Source of the DNA: Pseudomonas hefeiensis
GTDB lineage: Bacteria > Pseudomonadota > Gammaproteobacteria > Pseudomonadales > Pseudomonadaceae
Assembly (NCBI RefSeq): GCF_030687835.1
Contig: NZ_CP117449.1
Location: 3,224,001-3,288,000, forward strand
Reading direction: 5' to 3'
Length of the DNA: 64,000 nucleotides
Shown: positions 35,776 through 45,695 of the stretch, one piece after another
Layout: each line of letters begins with the position of its first letter
Position numbering within the stretch: position 1 is the stretch's first letter
Program-made: the position numbers and the translations under genes
Notes under the pieces: generated by a model
What the model was told of the DNA's origin: nothing
Seen by the model: only the letters and a program-made list of their open reading frames with translations
Databases searched by the model: none

Positions 35776-36681
35776 ATGTCCACACCCGACCTCAATCTGC
35801 TGGTTACCCTTGATGTCTTGCTATCGGAAGGCAGCGTGGCCCGAGCCGCTCGGCGGCTGCGACTCAGCCCATCGGCTATGAGCCGGGCGCTGGCGCGGTT
35901 GCGCGAAACCACGGGCGATCCACTGCTGGTACGGGCCGGGCGCGGCCTGGTCCCCACACCCCGCGCATTGGAACTGCGCGAGCAAGTCAGCCAACTGGTA
36001 CAGGACGCCCAGGCAGCGCTACGTCCGTCCCAGACCCCGGACCTGCGAAAATTGAGCCGAACCTTCACGCTGCGCACCCGGGAAGGGTTCGTAGAAAACT
36101 TCGGCATCGACTTGATCGCCCGCATCAGCGAACAGGCGCCCGGTGTACGCCTGCATTTCCTGAACAAGGCCGACAAGGACAGTACGGCGCTGCGAGAGGG
36201 CACCGTGGACCTGGAAACAGCCGTCGTGGACAAGGACACCAGTCCGGAGCTACGAACCCAGGCGTTGTTTACTGATCGCCTCATTGGTGTGGTGCGCGCC
36301 GGTCACCCACTGAGCCAGGCCGAGGTGAGTGCCGCCGGTTATGCGGCGGGCGGGCACATTGGCGTGTCCTTGCGGGGTCTGGACCACGGCGCCCTCGATC
36401 AGGCTTTGCGGTCCTTGAACCTGACACGGCAGATCGCGATCACCATCCCGGGTTTCGCCACTGCGCTTGGCCTTGCCCGGTCCAGCGACCTGATCGCCAG
36501 CGTCCCTGAACGCTATACCACCCGCCTGCGTGCCGACATGCACAGCTTTGCGTTGCCGTTTGCGGTGCCGGCATTCACGATTTCCATGCTTTGGCATCCC
36601 CGGATGGATGCCGATCCTGTGCACCGCTGGTTTCGCGGTTGTCTGCGGGAAGTGTGCTCAGGCAAAACCGTAAAGATTTAG
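35776..36681 (+). CDS. LysR-family transcriptional regulator
   Basis: 301-residue LTTR with DNA-binding start LNLLVTLDVLLSEGSVARAA and LSPSAMSRALARLRETTGDP, and an effector domain containing VDLETAVVD. ATG 35776 begins MSTPDLNLL, the usual position. It is divergent from the DHA2 efflux gene and probably controls it. Confidence 0.93.
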   Translation: MSTPDLNLLVTLDVLLSEGSVARAARRLRLSPSAMSRALARLRETTGDPLLVRAGRGLVPTPRALELREQVSQLVQDAQAALRPSQTPDLRKLSRTFTLRTREGFVENFGIDLIARISEQAPGVRLHFLNKADKDSTALREGTVDLETAVVDKDTSPELRTQALFTDRLIGVVRAGHPLSQAEVSAAGYAAGGHIGVSLRGLDHGALDQALRSLNLTRQIAITIPGFATALGLARSSDLIASVPERYTTRLRADMHSFALPFAVPAFTISMLWHPRMDADPVHRWFRGCLREVCSGKTVKI

Positions 36682-36999
36682 TTGCCATTAGTTAGTAGCA
36701 CTTCGCTGGCACTTAGTGGGTGACAGTGCGACGCGAGTGGCCAATTGGTGGTTAACGTCATTTAATATTTAAATAGAGTTTTGTCCGACAATCTTTAATG
36801 TCGCCCGCAAAATACCTGTACTAACGGGGCGCCGTGTATCTTTTTCGATTGTTGAAGGCGTGAGCGTGTAAAGAGGTCAAAAAAATTCGCTGGACGTTTG
36901 ATTTCCAATTGTGTCAGTTTTCTTGCGTCCTCAATTGGGCGAGTGATAGGACGCTCTCGCCAGAGATTGTTCTATCTGACAAAAACTGTTCCATTGCAA
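36682..36999. promoter_or_regulatory. AT-rich upstream region of the protease operon
   Basis: About 320 bases with GC clearly below that of the flanking genes and no credible open frame. It should hold the promoter and long 5' leader of aprX. I cannot point to a definite -35/-10 pair. Confidence 0.5.
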
Positions 37000-37009
37000 A
37001 CAAGGAAGT
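37000..37009 (+). promoter_or_regulatory. RsmA/CsrA-type site over the aprX Shine-Dalgarno
   Basis: ACAAGGAAGT matches the CsrA/RsmA consensus ACANGGANGT at every fixed position and contains the ribosome-binding AAGGAAG of aprX. Binding would block translation initiation. Gac/Rsm control of extracellular protease is established in fluorescent pseudomonads. Confidence 0.6.
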
Positions 37010-37015
37010 ATGTTT

Positions 37016-38473
37016 ATGTCGAAAGTCAAAACCAGCGCTATTGACTCTGCCGAACAACTGCTCTGGGCGCCGCAGTCACTGGCGGCGGCGAGCAATGCAT
37101 TCAATCAGATCAATAGTTTCAGCCACCAATACGATCGGGGCGGCAACCTGACCGTCAATGGCAAACCCTCGTACTCGGTGGACGAAGCTGCCACCCAGTT
37201 GCTGCGCGACGGTGCGGCCTACCAGGACCGGGACGCCAGCGGCAAGATCGAGCTGACCTACACGTTCCTGACCTCCGCCTCCTCGAGCACCATGAACAAG
37301 CACGGCATCAGCGGTTTCAGCCCGTTCAGCGCCCAACAGAAAGGCCAGGCGGTCCTGGCCATGCAATCCTGGGCGGACGTGGCCAATGTCACGTTTACCG
37401 ACAGGGCCAGCGGTGGCGACGGCCACATGACCTTCGGCAACTACAGCAGTGGCCAGGACGGCGCCGCGGCATTTGCCTATCTGCCGGGCACGGGCGCCGG
37501 TTATGACGGGACCTCCTGGTACCTGATCAACAGCCGCTACACCCAGAACAAGAACCCTGAACTGAACAACTATGGCCGCCAGACCCTGACCCACGAAATC
37601 GGTCACAGCCTGGGCCTGGCGCACCCTGGCGACTATAACGCCGGTGAAGGCAGCCCGACCTACGATGACGCCAGCTATGCTCAGGACACGCGTGGCTACA
37701 GCCTCATGAGCTACTGGAGTGAAAGCAACACCAGCCAGGACTTCAGCAAAGGCGGCGTCGAAGCCTATGCCTCGGGTCCGCTGATGGATGACATCGCCGC
37801 GATTCAGCAGCTCTACGGTGCCAACACCAGCACCCGGACCGGCGACTCAACCTACGGTTTCAACTCCAACACCGGTCGCGACTTCTACAGCGCCTACTCG
37901 TCTTCGGACAAAGTGGTGTTTTCGGTATGGGACGCCGGTGGCCGCGACACCCTGGATTTTTCGGGTTTCACGCAGAACCAGAAAATCAACCTCAATGGCG
38001 CCTCGTTTTCCGACGTTGGCGGCATGGTCGGTAACGTGTCCATCGCTCAGGGGGTGACTATCGAGAATGCCATTGGCGGCTCGGGCAGTGACTTGCTGAT
38101 CGGCAACGCCGTGGCCAACGAACTCAAGGGCGGTGCCGGCAACGACATCCTTTGGGGCGCGGGCGGTGCCGACAAACTGTGGGGCGGTTCGGGCTCGGAC
38201 ACCTTCGTGTTCGCCGCCAGTTCTGACTCACGGCCAGGTGCGGTCGATCAGATCCTCGATTTCGTCAGCGGCCTGGACAAGATCGACCTGACCGGCATCA
38301 CCCAGGGCGCGGGCCTGCACTTCGTCAATGCGTTCACCGGTGCGGCGGGTGATGCAGTGCTGTCGACATCGGGTGGCAACAGCCTGCTGTCGGTGGACTT
38401 CTCCGGGCACGGCGTGGCTGACTTCCTGGTCAGTACCGTCGGCCAGGCGGCGGTCTCGGATATCGTGGCCTGA
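37016..38473 (+). CDS. aprX: Serralysin-type zinc metalloprotease AprX (alkaline protease)
   Basis: Secreted protease of 485 residues. The zinc site is [11 protein letters not shown] (about residue 192), with the Met-turn in LMSYW. The C-terminal part has calcium-binding RTX nonapeptides ([25 protein letters not shown]) and ends in the uncleaved type I secretion signal ([17 protein letters not shown]). ATG 37016 is chosen over 37010 for spacing from AAGGAAG. It heads the inhibitor-secretion-lipase cluster. In milk-spoiling Pseudomonas this is the main heat-stable caseinase. Confidence 0.97.
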   Translation: MSKVKTSAIDSAEQLLWAPQSLAAASNAFNQINSFSHQYDRGGNLTVNGKPSYSVDEAATQLLRDGAAYQDRDASGKIELTYTFLTSASSSTMNKHGISGFSPFSAQQKGQAVLAMQSWADVANVTFTDRASGGDGHMTFGNYSSGQDGAAAFAYLPGTGAGYDGTSWYLINSRYTQNKNPELNNYGRQTLTHEIGHSLGLAHPGDYNAGEGSPTYDDASYAQDTRGYSLMSYWSESNTSQDFSKGGVEAYASGPLMDDIAAIQQLYGANTSTRTGDSTYGFNSNTGRDFYSAYSSSDKVVFSVWDAGGRDTLDFSGFTQNQKINLNGASFSDVGGMVGNVSIAQGVTIENAIGGSGSDLLIGNAVANELKGGAGNDILWGAGGADKLWGGSGSDTFVFAASSDSRPGAVDQILDFVSGLDKIDLTGITQGAGLHFVNAFTGAAGDAVLSTSGGNSLLSVDFSGHGVADFLVSTVGQAAVSDIVA

Positions 38474-38530
38474 TGTCCCTATCCCGTGGGAGCGGCCAGC
38501 GCTCTTGCGGGATCCCTCAGGATTGAACCA

Positions 38531-38968
38531 ATGTGCAGAAATCCCAAGCCTCGAGGCGCCCAGGCAAGTGCCTGGTTACTCGCTACGCTGATGATGTTTA
38601 CCGGAGAAGTCGCCATGGCGCGCAGCCTGTTGTTAGCAGAACCCTCCCAGTTGGCCGGTCAGTGGCAGGCTGTTCTGTCGGGGCCGCAGGCGTCTGCGCA
38701 AACCCCGCCGCCCGAGAACCCACCGTCCAGCATCTGCCTTGTCGAGCTGCAGGCGGATCAAACCCTGGGCGGGCAAACCGATTGCCTGGGCCAGTGGCTG
38801 GGGGATGAGCCGGTCCGTTGGTTCACCGAGCCCGACGGTCTTTCACTGATTGGCAAACAGAACACCCGGGTTCACTTGCAACTGCACCAAGAACAACACT
38901 ATCAAGTCACCTTGAAATCAGGTCGGGTAGTAACGCTGGAACGGCGTCTGGCCCAAACCATTCCTTAA
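38531..38968 (+). CDS. aprI: Alkaline protease inhibitor (Inh/AprI family)
   Basis: 145-residue precursor of a periplasmic eight-stranded barrel inhibitor that plugs the protease active site with its N-terminus. A signal peptide is present (LLATLMMFTGEVAMA, then RSLLLAEPSQLAGQW), and two cysteines (SICLVEL, TDCLG) match the conserved disulfide. The start may instead be nearer the hydrophobic core; the 38531 start gives a rather long basic n-region. It lies 57 bases after aprX and before the secretion genes. Confidence 0.9.
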   Translation: MCRNPKPRGAQASAWLLATLMMFTGEVAMARSLLLAEPSQLAGQWQAVLSGPQASAQTPPPENPPSSICLVELQADQTLGGQTDCLGQWLGDEPVRWFTEPDGLSLIGKQNTRVHLQLHQEQHYQVTLKSGRVVTLERRLAQTIP

Positions 38969-39114
38969 CAAGTCAGCACAGTTTGCGAATGCCTCAGGCG
39001 CGCTTGTTTAAAAAACAGGCGTGAGCCGCGGCGCGGCCCGATGTAAACCATTTAAAGATTGGCAAGTTGAATAACCGCCAGGCTACTGGCAAAGCCAACA
39101 GCAAGGATATCTTC

Positions 39115-40890
39115 ATGAACGTTACAAGGAGCACGGCCACGGTGCCGTTGTTTAGAGCGCTGGGCGATTATAAAAATATTCTGGTCAGCGTCGGTTGTTT
39201 TACCGCTTTGATCAATGTGCTGATGTTGGCGCCTTCGATTTATATGCTCCAAGTGTATGACCGGGGCCTGTCATCCCAAAACGAAACCACGCTGTGGATG
39301 TTGTCGTTAATGGTGGTGGGCTTTTTCGTATTTATCGGACTGCTGGAAATGGTCCGCAGCTTCATCGTCATCCGCATCGGCAGCCAGTTGGAAAGACGCT
39401 TCAACCTTCAGGTGTACAAGGCCGCGTTCGAGCGAAACCTTCGCCAGGGCGAGGGCAACGCCGGGCAATCGCTGGGGGACCTTACCCATATCCGCCAGTT
39501 CGTCACCGGACCTGCGCTGTTCGCATTCTTCGACGCCCCGTGGTTTCCCGTGTATTTGCTGGTGATCTATCTGTTCAACGTCTGGCTCGGCGTGTTCGCC
39601 ACCGTCGGCACGGTGCTGCTCATTGGCCTGGCATGCCTGAACGAGGTTATGACCAAAAAGCCGCTGGGGCAGGCCAGTGTTTACTCGCAACAGTCCAGCC
39701 AACTGGCGACCAGCCACTTGCACAACGCCGAGACCATCCAGGCCATGGGCATGCTCGGCGCATTGCGCGGCCGCTGGTTTGCCGTGCATTCGCAGTTTCT
39801 CGGCCTGCAAAACCAGGCCAGTGATACCGGCGCGGTGATCAGTTCCCTGAGCAAGACCCTGCGCCTGTGCCTGCAATCGCTGGTACTGGGGTTGGGCGCG
39901 CTGCTGGTGATCAAGGGCGACATGACCGCCGGAATGATGATTGCCGGCTCGATCCTGATGGGCCGGGTGTTGAGCCCCATCGACCAGTTGATCGCCGTGT
40001 GGAAGCAATGGAGCGGGGCCAAGCTGGCTTATCGCCGTCTCGATGCTCTGCTGCAGGCTTACCCAACCCAGGACGAGGCGATGACATTGCCGTCGCCCAA
40101 GGGCCAGGTGAGCTTTGAACAGGTCAGCGCCGGCCCGCCGGGGCTGCGCAACGCGACACTGCATCAGCTCGGTTTCAGCCTGAGCGCCGGGGAAGTGCTC
40201 GGGGTGCTGGGAGCGTCGGGGTCCGGCAAATCCACCCTGGCCCGGGTGCTGGTGGGGGTGTGGCCCACCCTCGCTGGCACGGTGCGGCTTGATGGGGCGG
40301 ACATCCATCGCTGGAATCGCGACCAGCTCGGTCCGCACATCGGTTATCTGCCCCAGGACATTGAGCTGTTCAGCGGCAGCATTGCCGAGAACATTGCCCG
40401 TTTCCGCCAGGCCGATCCGCAAAAGGTCGTCGTCGCTGCGCAACAGGCCGGTGTGCATGAACTGATCCTGCGCATGCCCCAAGGCTACGACACCGTGCTG
40501 GGGGAGGATGGCAGCGGTTTGTCTGGCGGTCAGAAACAGCGCGTCGCCCTGGCCCGGGCGATGTATGACCAGCCGAGCCTGGTGGTGCTCGACGAACCCA
40601 ATTCCAATCTCGACACGGTTGGCGAAGCGGCACTGGCCGGCGCCATCGCGCAGATGAAAGCCCAGGGCACCACCGTCGTGCTGGTAACCCATCGCTCCTC
40701 GGCGCTGGCCCAGGCCGACAAGCTGCTGGTGCTCAATGAAGGCCACTTACAGGCGTTCGGTCCAAGCCAGGAGGTGCTACGGGCATTGTCCGGCCAGCCG
40801 CAATCGCAACGCGACAAACCCCAGGCAGGCCCCAACGGACTGAGCATGAGCCGTCAGTACCCGGCTGCCAGCAAACCTGGCGGCGCATGA
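39115..40890 (+). CDS. aprD: Type I secretion ABC exporter AprD
   Basis: 591-residue inner-membrane half-transporter: a six-helix membrane domain (residues 20-310), then an ATPase with Walker A GASGSGKST, signature LSGGQKQRVALARAM and Walker B LVVLDEPNSNLD. ATG 39115 has AAGGA seven bases upstream; the longer in-frame start at 39067 is unlikely. It powers export of AprX and the lipase with AprE and AprF. It ends in an ATGA overlap with aprE. Confidence 0.96.
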   Translation: MNVTRSTATVPLFRALGDYKNILVSVGCFTALINVLMLAPSIYMLQVYDRGLSSQNETTLWMLSLMVVGFFVFIGLLEMVRSFIVIRIGSQLERRFNLQVYKAAFERNLRQGEGNAGQSLGDLTHIRQFVTGPALFAFFDAPWFPVYLLVIYLFNVWLGVFATVGTVLLIGLACLNEVMTKKPLGQASVYSQQSSQLATSHLHNAETIQAMGMLGALRGRWFAVHSQFLGLQNQASDTGAVISSLSKTLRLCLQSLVLGLGALLVIKGDMTAGMMIAGSILMGRVLSPIDQLIAVWKQWSGAKLAYRRLDALLQAYPTQDEAMTLPSPKGQVSFEQVSAGPPGLRNATLHQLGFSLSAGEVLGVLGASGSGKSTLARVLVGVWPTLAGTVRLDGADIHRWNRDQLGPHIGYLPQDIELFSGSIAENIARFRQADPQKVVVAAQQAGVHELILRMPQGYDTVLGEDGSGLSGGQKQRVALARAMYDQPSLVVLDEPNSNLDTVGEAALAGAIAQMKAQGTTVVLVTHRSSALAQADKLLVLNEGHLQAFGPSQEVLRALSGQPQSQRDKPQAGPNGLSMSRQYPAASKPGGA

Positions 40891-42221
40891 GCAAGGATCG
40901 CGACATGAATCTGCAACACTCTCAAGACCTCGAACGGCCCGAGCGCGATGCCCGTTTCTTCACCCGCCTGGGGTGGGTATTGGCGATCGTTGGCGCCGGC
41001 AGTTTTTTCACCTGGGCCAGCCTGGCGCCGCTGGACCAAGGTATTGCGGTGCAAGGCACCGTGGTGGTGTCCGGCAAGCGCAAGGCCGTGCAATCGATGA
41101 GCAGCGGCGTGGTCAGCCGGATCCTGGTGCGTGAAGGCGAGGCCGTGAAACAGGGCCAGCCGCTGTTCCGCCTGGACCAGACTCAGACAGCCGCCGATGT
41201 GCAATCGCTGCAAGCCCAGTACCGTATGGCCTGGGCCAGCCTGGCACGCTGGCAAAGCGAGCGGGACAACCTCCCACAGGTCAGCTTTCCGGCTGAACTG
41301 AGCCACGACCCCGACCCACGCCTGGCACTGGTGCTCGAAGGCCAGCGGCAGTTGTTCAGCAGCCGCCGCGAAGCGGTTGCCCGGGAGCAAGCCGCATTGC
41401 GCGCCAATATCGAAGGCGCCACGGCGCAACTGGCGGGCATGCGCCGGGCGCGCAATGACCTCAATGCCCAGGCCCAGTCCCTGCGCCAGCAGCTAAGCAA
41501 CCTGCAACCGTTGGCGGACAACGGCTACATCCCGCGCAACCGTCTGCTGGATTACCAACGGCAACTGTCGCAAGTGCAGCAGGAACTGGCGCAGAACAGT
41601 GGCGAAAGCGGCCGGGTGGAGCAGGGCATCGTCGAGTCCCGCCTCACGCTTGAGCAACACAATGAGGAATACCAGAAGGAAGTGCGCAGTCAGTTGGCCG
41701 AGGCGCAACTCAAGAGCGAAACCCTGCAACAGCAACTCAAGTCTGCCGCGTTTGAGCTGCAACACAGCGAGATCCTTGCCACCGCCGACGGCATCGCCGT
41801 GAACCTGGGCGTACACACTGAAGGCGCCGTGGTCCGTCAAGGCGATACCTTGCTGGAAATCGTGCCCCAAGGCACGCGACTGGAAGTCGAAGGGCACCTG
41901 CCGGTCAACCTGATCGACAAGGTTGGCACCCATTTGCCAGTGGACATTCTCTTTACCGCGTTCAACCAGAACCGCACGCCGAGGGTGCCGGGGGAGGTCA
42001 GCCTGATTTCCGCCGACCAGATGATCGATGAAAAAACCGCTGAGCCGTATTACGTCCTGCGCAGCAGCGTCAGCGAAGTGGCGATGGAAAAACTCAACGG
42101 GCTGGTGATCAAGCCCGGGATGCCGGCGCAAATGTTCGTGCGCACGGGTGAGCGCTCGCTCATGAACTACCTGTTCAAACCGCTGCTCGACCGAGCCGGC
42201 TCCGCGTTGACCGAAGAATAA
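40887..42221 (+). CDS. aprE: Type I secretion membrane-fusion protein AprE
   Basis: Periplasmic adaptor of the HlyD family, 444 residues: one N-terminal membrane helix (LGWVLAIVGAGSFFTWASL), biotinyl-lipoyl halves (KAVQSMSSGVVSRILVREGE), a long coiled coil at about residues 100-290 and a C-terminal beta domain. It overlaps aprD by four bases. An internal ATG at 40905 has a better spaced AAGGA and may be the true start. Confidence 0.95.
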   Translation: MSKDRDMNLQHSQDLERPERDARFFTRLGWVLAIVGAGSFFTWASLAPLDQGIAVQGTVVVSGKRKAVQSMSSGVVSRILVREGEAVKQGQPLFRLDQTQTAADVQSLQAQYRMAWASLARWQSERDNLPQVSFPAELSHDPDPRLALVLEGQRQLFSSRREAVAREQAALRANIEGATAQLAGMRRARNDLNAQAQSLRQQLSNLQPLADNGYIPRNRLLDYQRQLSQVQQELAQNSGESGRVEQGIVESRLTLEQHNEEYQKEVRSQLAEAQLKSETLQQQLKSAAFELQHSEILATADGIAVNLGVHTEGAVVRQGDTLLEIVPQGTRLEVEGHLPVNLIDKVGTHLPVDILFTAFNQNRTPRVPGEVSLISADQMIDEKTAEPYYVLRSSVSEVAMEKLNGLVIKPGMPAQMFVRTGERSLMNYLFKPLLDRAGSALTEE

Positions 42222-42235
42222 GGATATCTGGGGGT

Positions 42236-43585
42236 ATGAAGGGACTTTACTGGCTCGCCGCGCTGGCGGCGGTTATCTGCAACAGTGCCTGGGCCATGGG
42301 CCCATTCGAGTTTTATGAACAAGCCCTGCGCAATGACCCGGTCTACCTGGGTGCGATCAAGGAGCGCGATGCCGGCCTGGAGAACCGCGCCATTGGCCGC
42401 GCCGGGCTGCTGCCGCACCTGGGCTACAGCTACAACAAGGGACGTAACCAGTCCAAGGTCACCTACCTTAACGAGCGTGGCGCCAGCCAGCATGACGACC
42501 GCAACTACAACAGCTACGGCTCCAGCCTGACCCTGCAACAACCTCTGTTGGACTACGAGGCCTACGCCGCCTATCGCAAAGGCGTGGCCCAGGCGCTGTT
42601 TGCCGACGAAAACTTTCGTGGCAAAAGCCAGGAGTTACTGGTGCGGGTGTTGAGCGCCTACACCCAGGCGTTGTTCGCCCAGGATCAGATCGACATTGCC
42701 CAGGCCAGGAAAAAGGCTTTCGAACAGCAGTTTCATCAGAACGAGCACCTGTTTGCCCAAGGCGAAGGCACGCGCACCGACATCCTTGAAGCGGAGTCGC
42801 GCTATGAGTTGGCGATTGCCGAAGAGATCGAGGCCCGCAACGAGCAGGACGCTTCCCTGCGCGAACTTGGCTCGCTGATTGGCGTCCCGACCCTGAACAT
42901 CGGCGACCTGGCGCCCCTGAGCGAAACGTTCCAGACCTTTGCCCTGCAACCGGCCAGTTTCCAGACATGGCACGAACTGGCCGTGAGCAACAACCCGACC
43001 CTGGCGTCTCAGCGCCAGGCCGTGGACGTGGCGCGCTTCGAAGTCGAACGCAACCGCGCCGGCCACCTGCCCAAGGTCAGCGCCTACGCGACGATGCGCC
43101 AGAACGAGTCGGAAAGCGGTAACACCTACAACCAGCGCTATGACACCAACACCATTGGTCTTGAGATCAGCGTGCCGTTGTACGCCGGTGGCGGGGTCTC
43201 GGCGTCGACCCGCCAGGCCAGTCGCAACATGGAACGGGCCGAATATGAACTGGACGGCAAGACCCGGGAAACCCTGATCGAACTGCGCCGCCAGTTCAGC
43301 GCCTGCATGTCGGGGGTGAACAAACTGCGGGCATACCGCAAAGCCCTCAGCGCCGCCGAGGCGTTGGTGGTCTCGACCCGACAAAGCATCCTCGGCGGCG
43401 AACGGGTCAACCTCGATGCCCTGAACGCCGAGCAACAGCTCTATACCACCCGACGCGACCTGGCCCAGGCCCGTTATGACTACCTCATGGCCTGGACAAA
43501 GTTGCATTACTACGCCGGCACCTTGGGCGCGCAGGACCTGGCGCGGGTGGATGAGGCGTTTGTGTCCCCGGCGCTGACCCAATGA
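42236..43585 (+). CDS. aprF: Type I secretion outer-membrane protein AprF
   Basis: TolC-family outer-membrane channel, 449 residues, with a signal peptide (MKGLYWLAALAAVICNSAWA). Two TolC repeats are visible, each with FEFYEQALRNDP- and HELAVSNNPTLASQ-like starts. It completes the exporter and begins 14 bases after aprE. Confidence 0.95.
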   Translation: MKGLYWLAALAAVICNSAWAMGPFEFYEQALRNDPVYLGAIKERDAGLENRAIGRAGLLPHLGYSYNKGRNQSKVTYLNERGASQHDDRNYNSYGSSLTLQQPLLDYEAYAAYRKGVAQALFADENFRGKSQELLVRVLSAYTQALFAQDQIDIAQARKKAFEQQFHQNEHLFAQGEGTRTDILEAESRYELAIAEEIEARNEQDASLRELGSLIGVPTLNIGDLAPLSETFQTFALQPASFQTWHELAVSNNPTLASQRQAVDVARFEVERNRAGHLPKVSAYATMRQNESESGNTYNQRYDTNTIGLEISVPLYAGGGVSASTRQASRNMERAEYELDGKTRETLIELRRQFSACMSGVNKLRAYRKALSAAEALVVSTRQSILGGERVNLDALNAEQQLYTTRRDLAQARYDYLMAWTKLHYYAGTLGAQDLARVDEAFVSPALTQ

Positions 43586-43603
43586 CAGGCAGTGCCGTGT
43601 GGG

Positions 43604-43715
43604 GAGGGGATTTATCCCCGCTGTGTTGCAGCCCCACCCAACGGCGCTGAACTTTTCCTGCAAAACCTCGACAGCCAGGCGACTGCTGCGCAGTCGAACG
43701 GGGATAAATCCCCTC
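43604..43715. repeat. Paired REP (REPIN) between aprF and the lipase gene
   Basis: GAGGGGATTTATCCCCG (43604-43620) is repeated in exact inverted form as CGGGGATAAATCCCCTC (43699-43715), 78 bases apart. Two facing REPs make a mobile REPIN-like unit and can fold into a long hairpin that uncouples the lipase message from the exporter message. Confidence 0.85.
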
Positions 43716-43775
43716 ACCACAAGAACTTCGCCGGTTTCAGCAACCGTTCCAACAACAAAAAAAGAGGTCATCACA

Positions 43776-45626
43776 ATGGGTATCTACGACTATAAAAACC
43801 TCGGCACCACCGAGTCCAAGGCGCTGGTCAGCGATGCAATGGCAATCATGCTGTATTCCTACCACAACCTGGACCACGGCTTTGCCGCCGGCTACCAGCA
43901 GAACGGCTTCGGCGCGGGACTGCCCGCCACGCTGGTGACGGCGCTGCTGGGCGGCACCGATTCGCAAGGGGTGATCCCCGGCGTGCCGTGGAATCCCGAC
44001 TCGGAGCAACTGGCCCTGGAGGCAGTGCAAAAGGCCGGCTGGACCCCGATCAGCGCATCGCAACTGGGCTACACCGGCAAAGTGGATGGCCGTGGAACGT
44101 TTTTTGGTGAGAAGGCTGGCTACACCACCGCGCAGGTGGAAATTCTCGGCAAGTACGACGCCGATGGGCAACTGACGGAAATCGGGGTGTCGTTTCGTGG
44201 CACCAGCGGCCCACGGGAAACCCTGATCAGCGACTCCATTGGCGACGTAATCAGCGATCTGATGGCGGCTTTCGGGCCCCAGGACTACGCGAAAAACTAC
44301 GTCGGCCAAGCTTTTGGCAACTTGCTCGGGGACGTCGCGGCGTTCGCCCAGGCCCACGGCCTGACGGGCCAGGACGTGTTGGTCAGTGGCCACAGCCTCG
44401 GTGGGCTAGCGGTCAACAGCCTGGCGGACTTGAGTGCCAGCCAATGGTCGGGTTTCTACAGCAGCGCCAATTACATCGCCTACGCCTCGCCAACCCAAAG
44501 CAGCACCGACAAGGTATTGAACATTGGCTATGAAAACGATCCGGTGTTCCGGGCGCTGGACGGCTCGACGTTCACCCCGGCGTCGGTGGGCGTGCATGAC
44601 GCTCTGCAGGAGTCAGCCACTAACAACATCGTCAGCTTCAACGACCATTACGCCTCGGCGGCCTGGAACGTGTTGCCGTTTTCTATCCTCAACATCCCCA
44701 CCTGGATATCCCACCTGCCCACCGGTTACGGCGATGGCATGGGCCGGATTCTGGATTCGGCGTTCTACGACCTCACTGAGAAAGACTCCACCCTCATCGT
44801 CGCCAACCTGTCGGATCCCGCACGCAGCAGCACGTGGGTCCAGGACCTCAATCGCAACGCGGAAACCCACACCGGCAGCACGTTCATCATTGGCAGTGAC
44901 CGTGATGACCTGATCCAGGGTGGGCAGGGCAATGACTATCTGGAGGGTCGCGCCGGCAACGACACCTTTCGCGACGAGGGTGGGTATAACGTGATATTGG
45001 GCGGGCAGGGCAACAACACCCTGCAACTGCAGCACTCGGTGAACGATGCAAGCTTCGTCCAGGACGGCGCCGGGACCCTGTACGTGCGCGATGCCCAGGG
45101 TGCAATCAGCATGACCCGCGACATCGACACGCTGGTCAGCAAAGAGCCCGGTTTGTTCTGGGGCGTGCTCAAGGACGAGGTCAGCCACAGTGTCACGGAC
45201 AATGGCCTGGTGGCGGGCGGCAAGCTGACGGCGTATGCATCGTCGACCACAGGCACCTCGGCTGACGATACCTTGACCGCGCGATCATCGGGGGACTGGC
45301 TGTTCGGGCATGACGGCGACGATGTGCTACTGGGCGGCACGGGTAACGACACCTTTGTCGGCGGGTCGGGCAATGACCGGCTGCAATCGGGCGGCGGCAC
45401 TGACACGTTCTTTTTCAATGGCGCGTTCGGCCACGACCTGATCAGCGGTTATGATGCCGGCGACACACTGGTGTTTCTTGGCGTGCAGGGCGCCGGGGAA
45501 GGTTATGACTACCGCCAACACCTGTCTCAGGTTGGCAATGACACGCTGCTTGAGGTCGGTGACAGTTCCGTGACCCTGGTGGGGGTCAATCCGGGCCAGC
45601 TAGGAGGCGAATTTGTCTTCGCCTGA
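43776..45626 (+). CDS. Family I.3 extracellular lipase / polyurethanase
   Basis: 616-residue secreted lipase. The catalytic triad falls at Ser207 (SGHSLGGLAVN), Asp255 (NIGYENDPVF) and His313 (TWISHLPTGY), the numbering of family I.3 lipases such as PML. RTX nonapeptides (GGQGNDYLEG, GGTGNDTFVGGSGNDRL) and the C-terminal EFVFA-type end mark it as an AprDEF substrate. ATG 43776 follows AGAGG; the frame is open to 43599 but that stretch is REP sequence. The length matches PueA-type polyurethanases and exceeds the 476-residue TliA type. Confidence 0.95.
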   Translation: MGIYDYKNLGTTESKALVSDAMAIMLYSYHNLDHGFAAGYQQNGFGAGLPATLVTALLGGTDSQGVIPGVPWNPDSEQLALEAVQKAGWTPISASQLGYTGKVDGRGTFFGEKAGYTTAQVEILGKYDADGQLTEIGVSFRGTSGPRETLISDSIGDVISDLMAAFGPQDYAKNYVGQAFGNLLGDVAAFAQAHGLTGQDVLVSGHSLGGLAVNSLADLSASQWSGFYSSANYIAYASPTQSSTDKVLNIGYENDPVFRALDGSTFTPASVGVHDALQESATNNIVSFNDHYASAAWNVLPFSILNIPTWISHLPTGYGDGMGRILDSAFYDLTEKDSTLIVANLSDPARSSTWVQDLNRNAETHTGSTFIIGSDRDDLIQGGQGNDYLEGRAGNDTFRDEGGYNVILGGQGNNTLQLQHSVNDASFVQDGAGTLYVRDAQGAISMTRDIDTLVSKEPGLFWGVLKDEVSHSVTDNGLVAGGKLTAYASSTTGTSADDTLTARSSGDWLFGHDGDDVLLGGTGNDTFVGGSGNDRLQSGGGTDTFFFNGAFGHDLISGYDAGDTLVFLGVQGAGEGYDYRQHLSQVGNDTLLEVGDSSVTLVGVNPGQLGGEFVFA

Positions 45627-45695
45627 TCCACGTTGATTTGAGTACGTTGTGCTGAGGGGATGCGTGTGTCCCTTCGGCACAAGGGGAGTAAAGCA

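Noticed and set aside
39307..40746. 479-codon frame antisense to aprD
   Set aside because: It is a shadow of a gene with intact ABC-transporter motifs.
43599..43775. Lipase start at 43599
   Set aside because: The extra residues come from the REPIN and spacer; ATG 43776 has a Shine-Dalgarno and gives exact family I.3 triad numbering.
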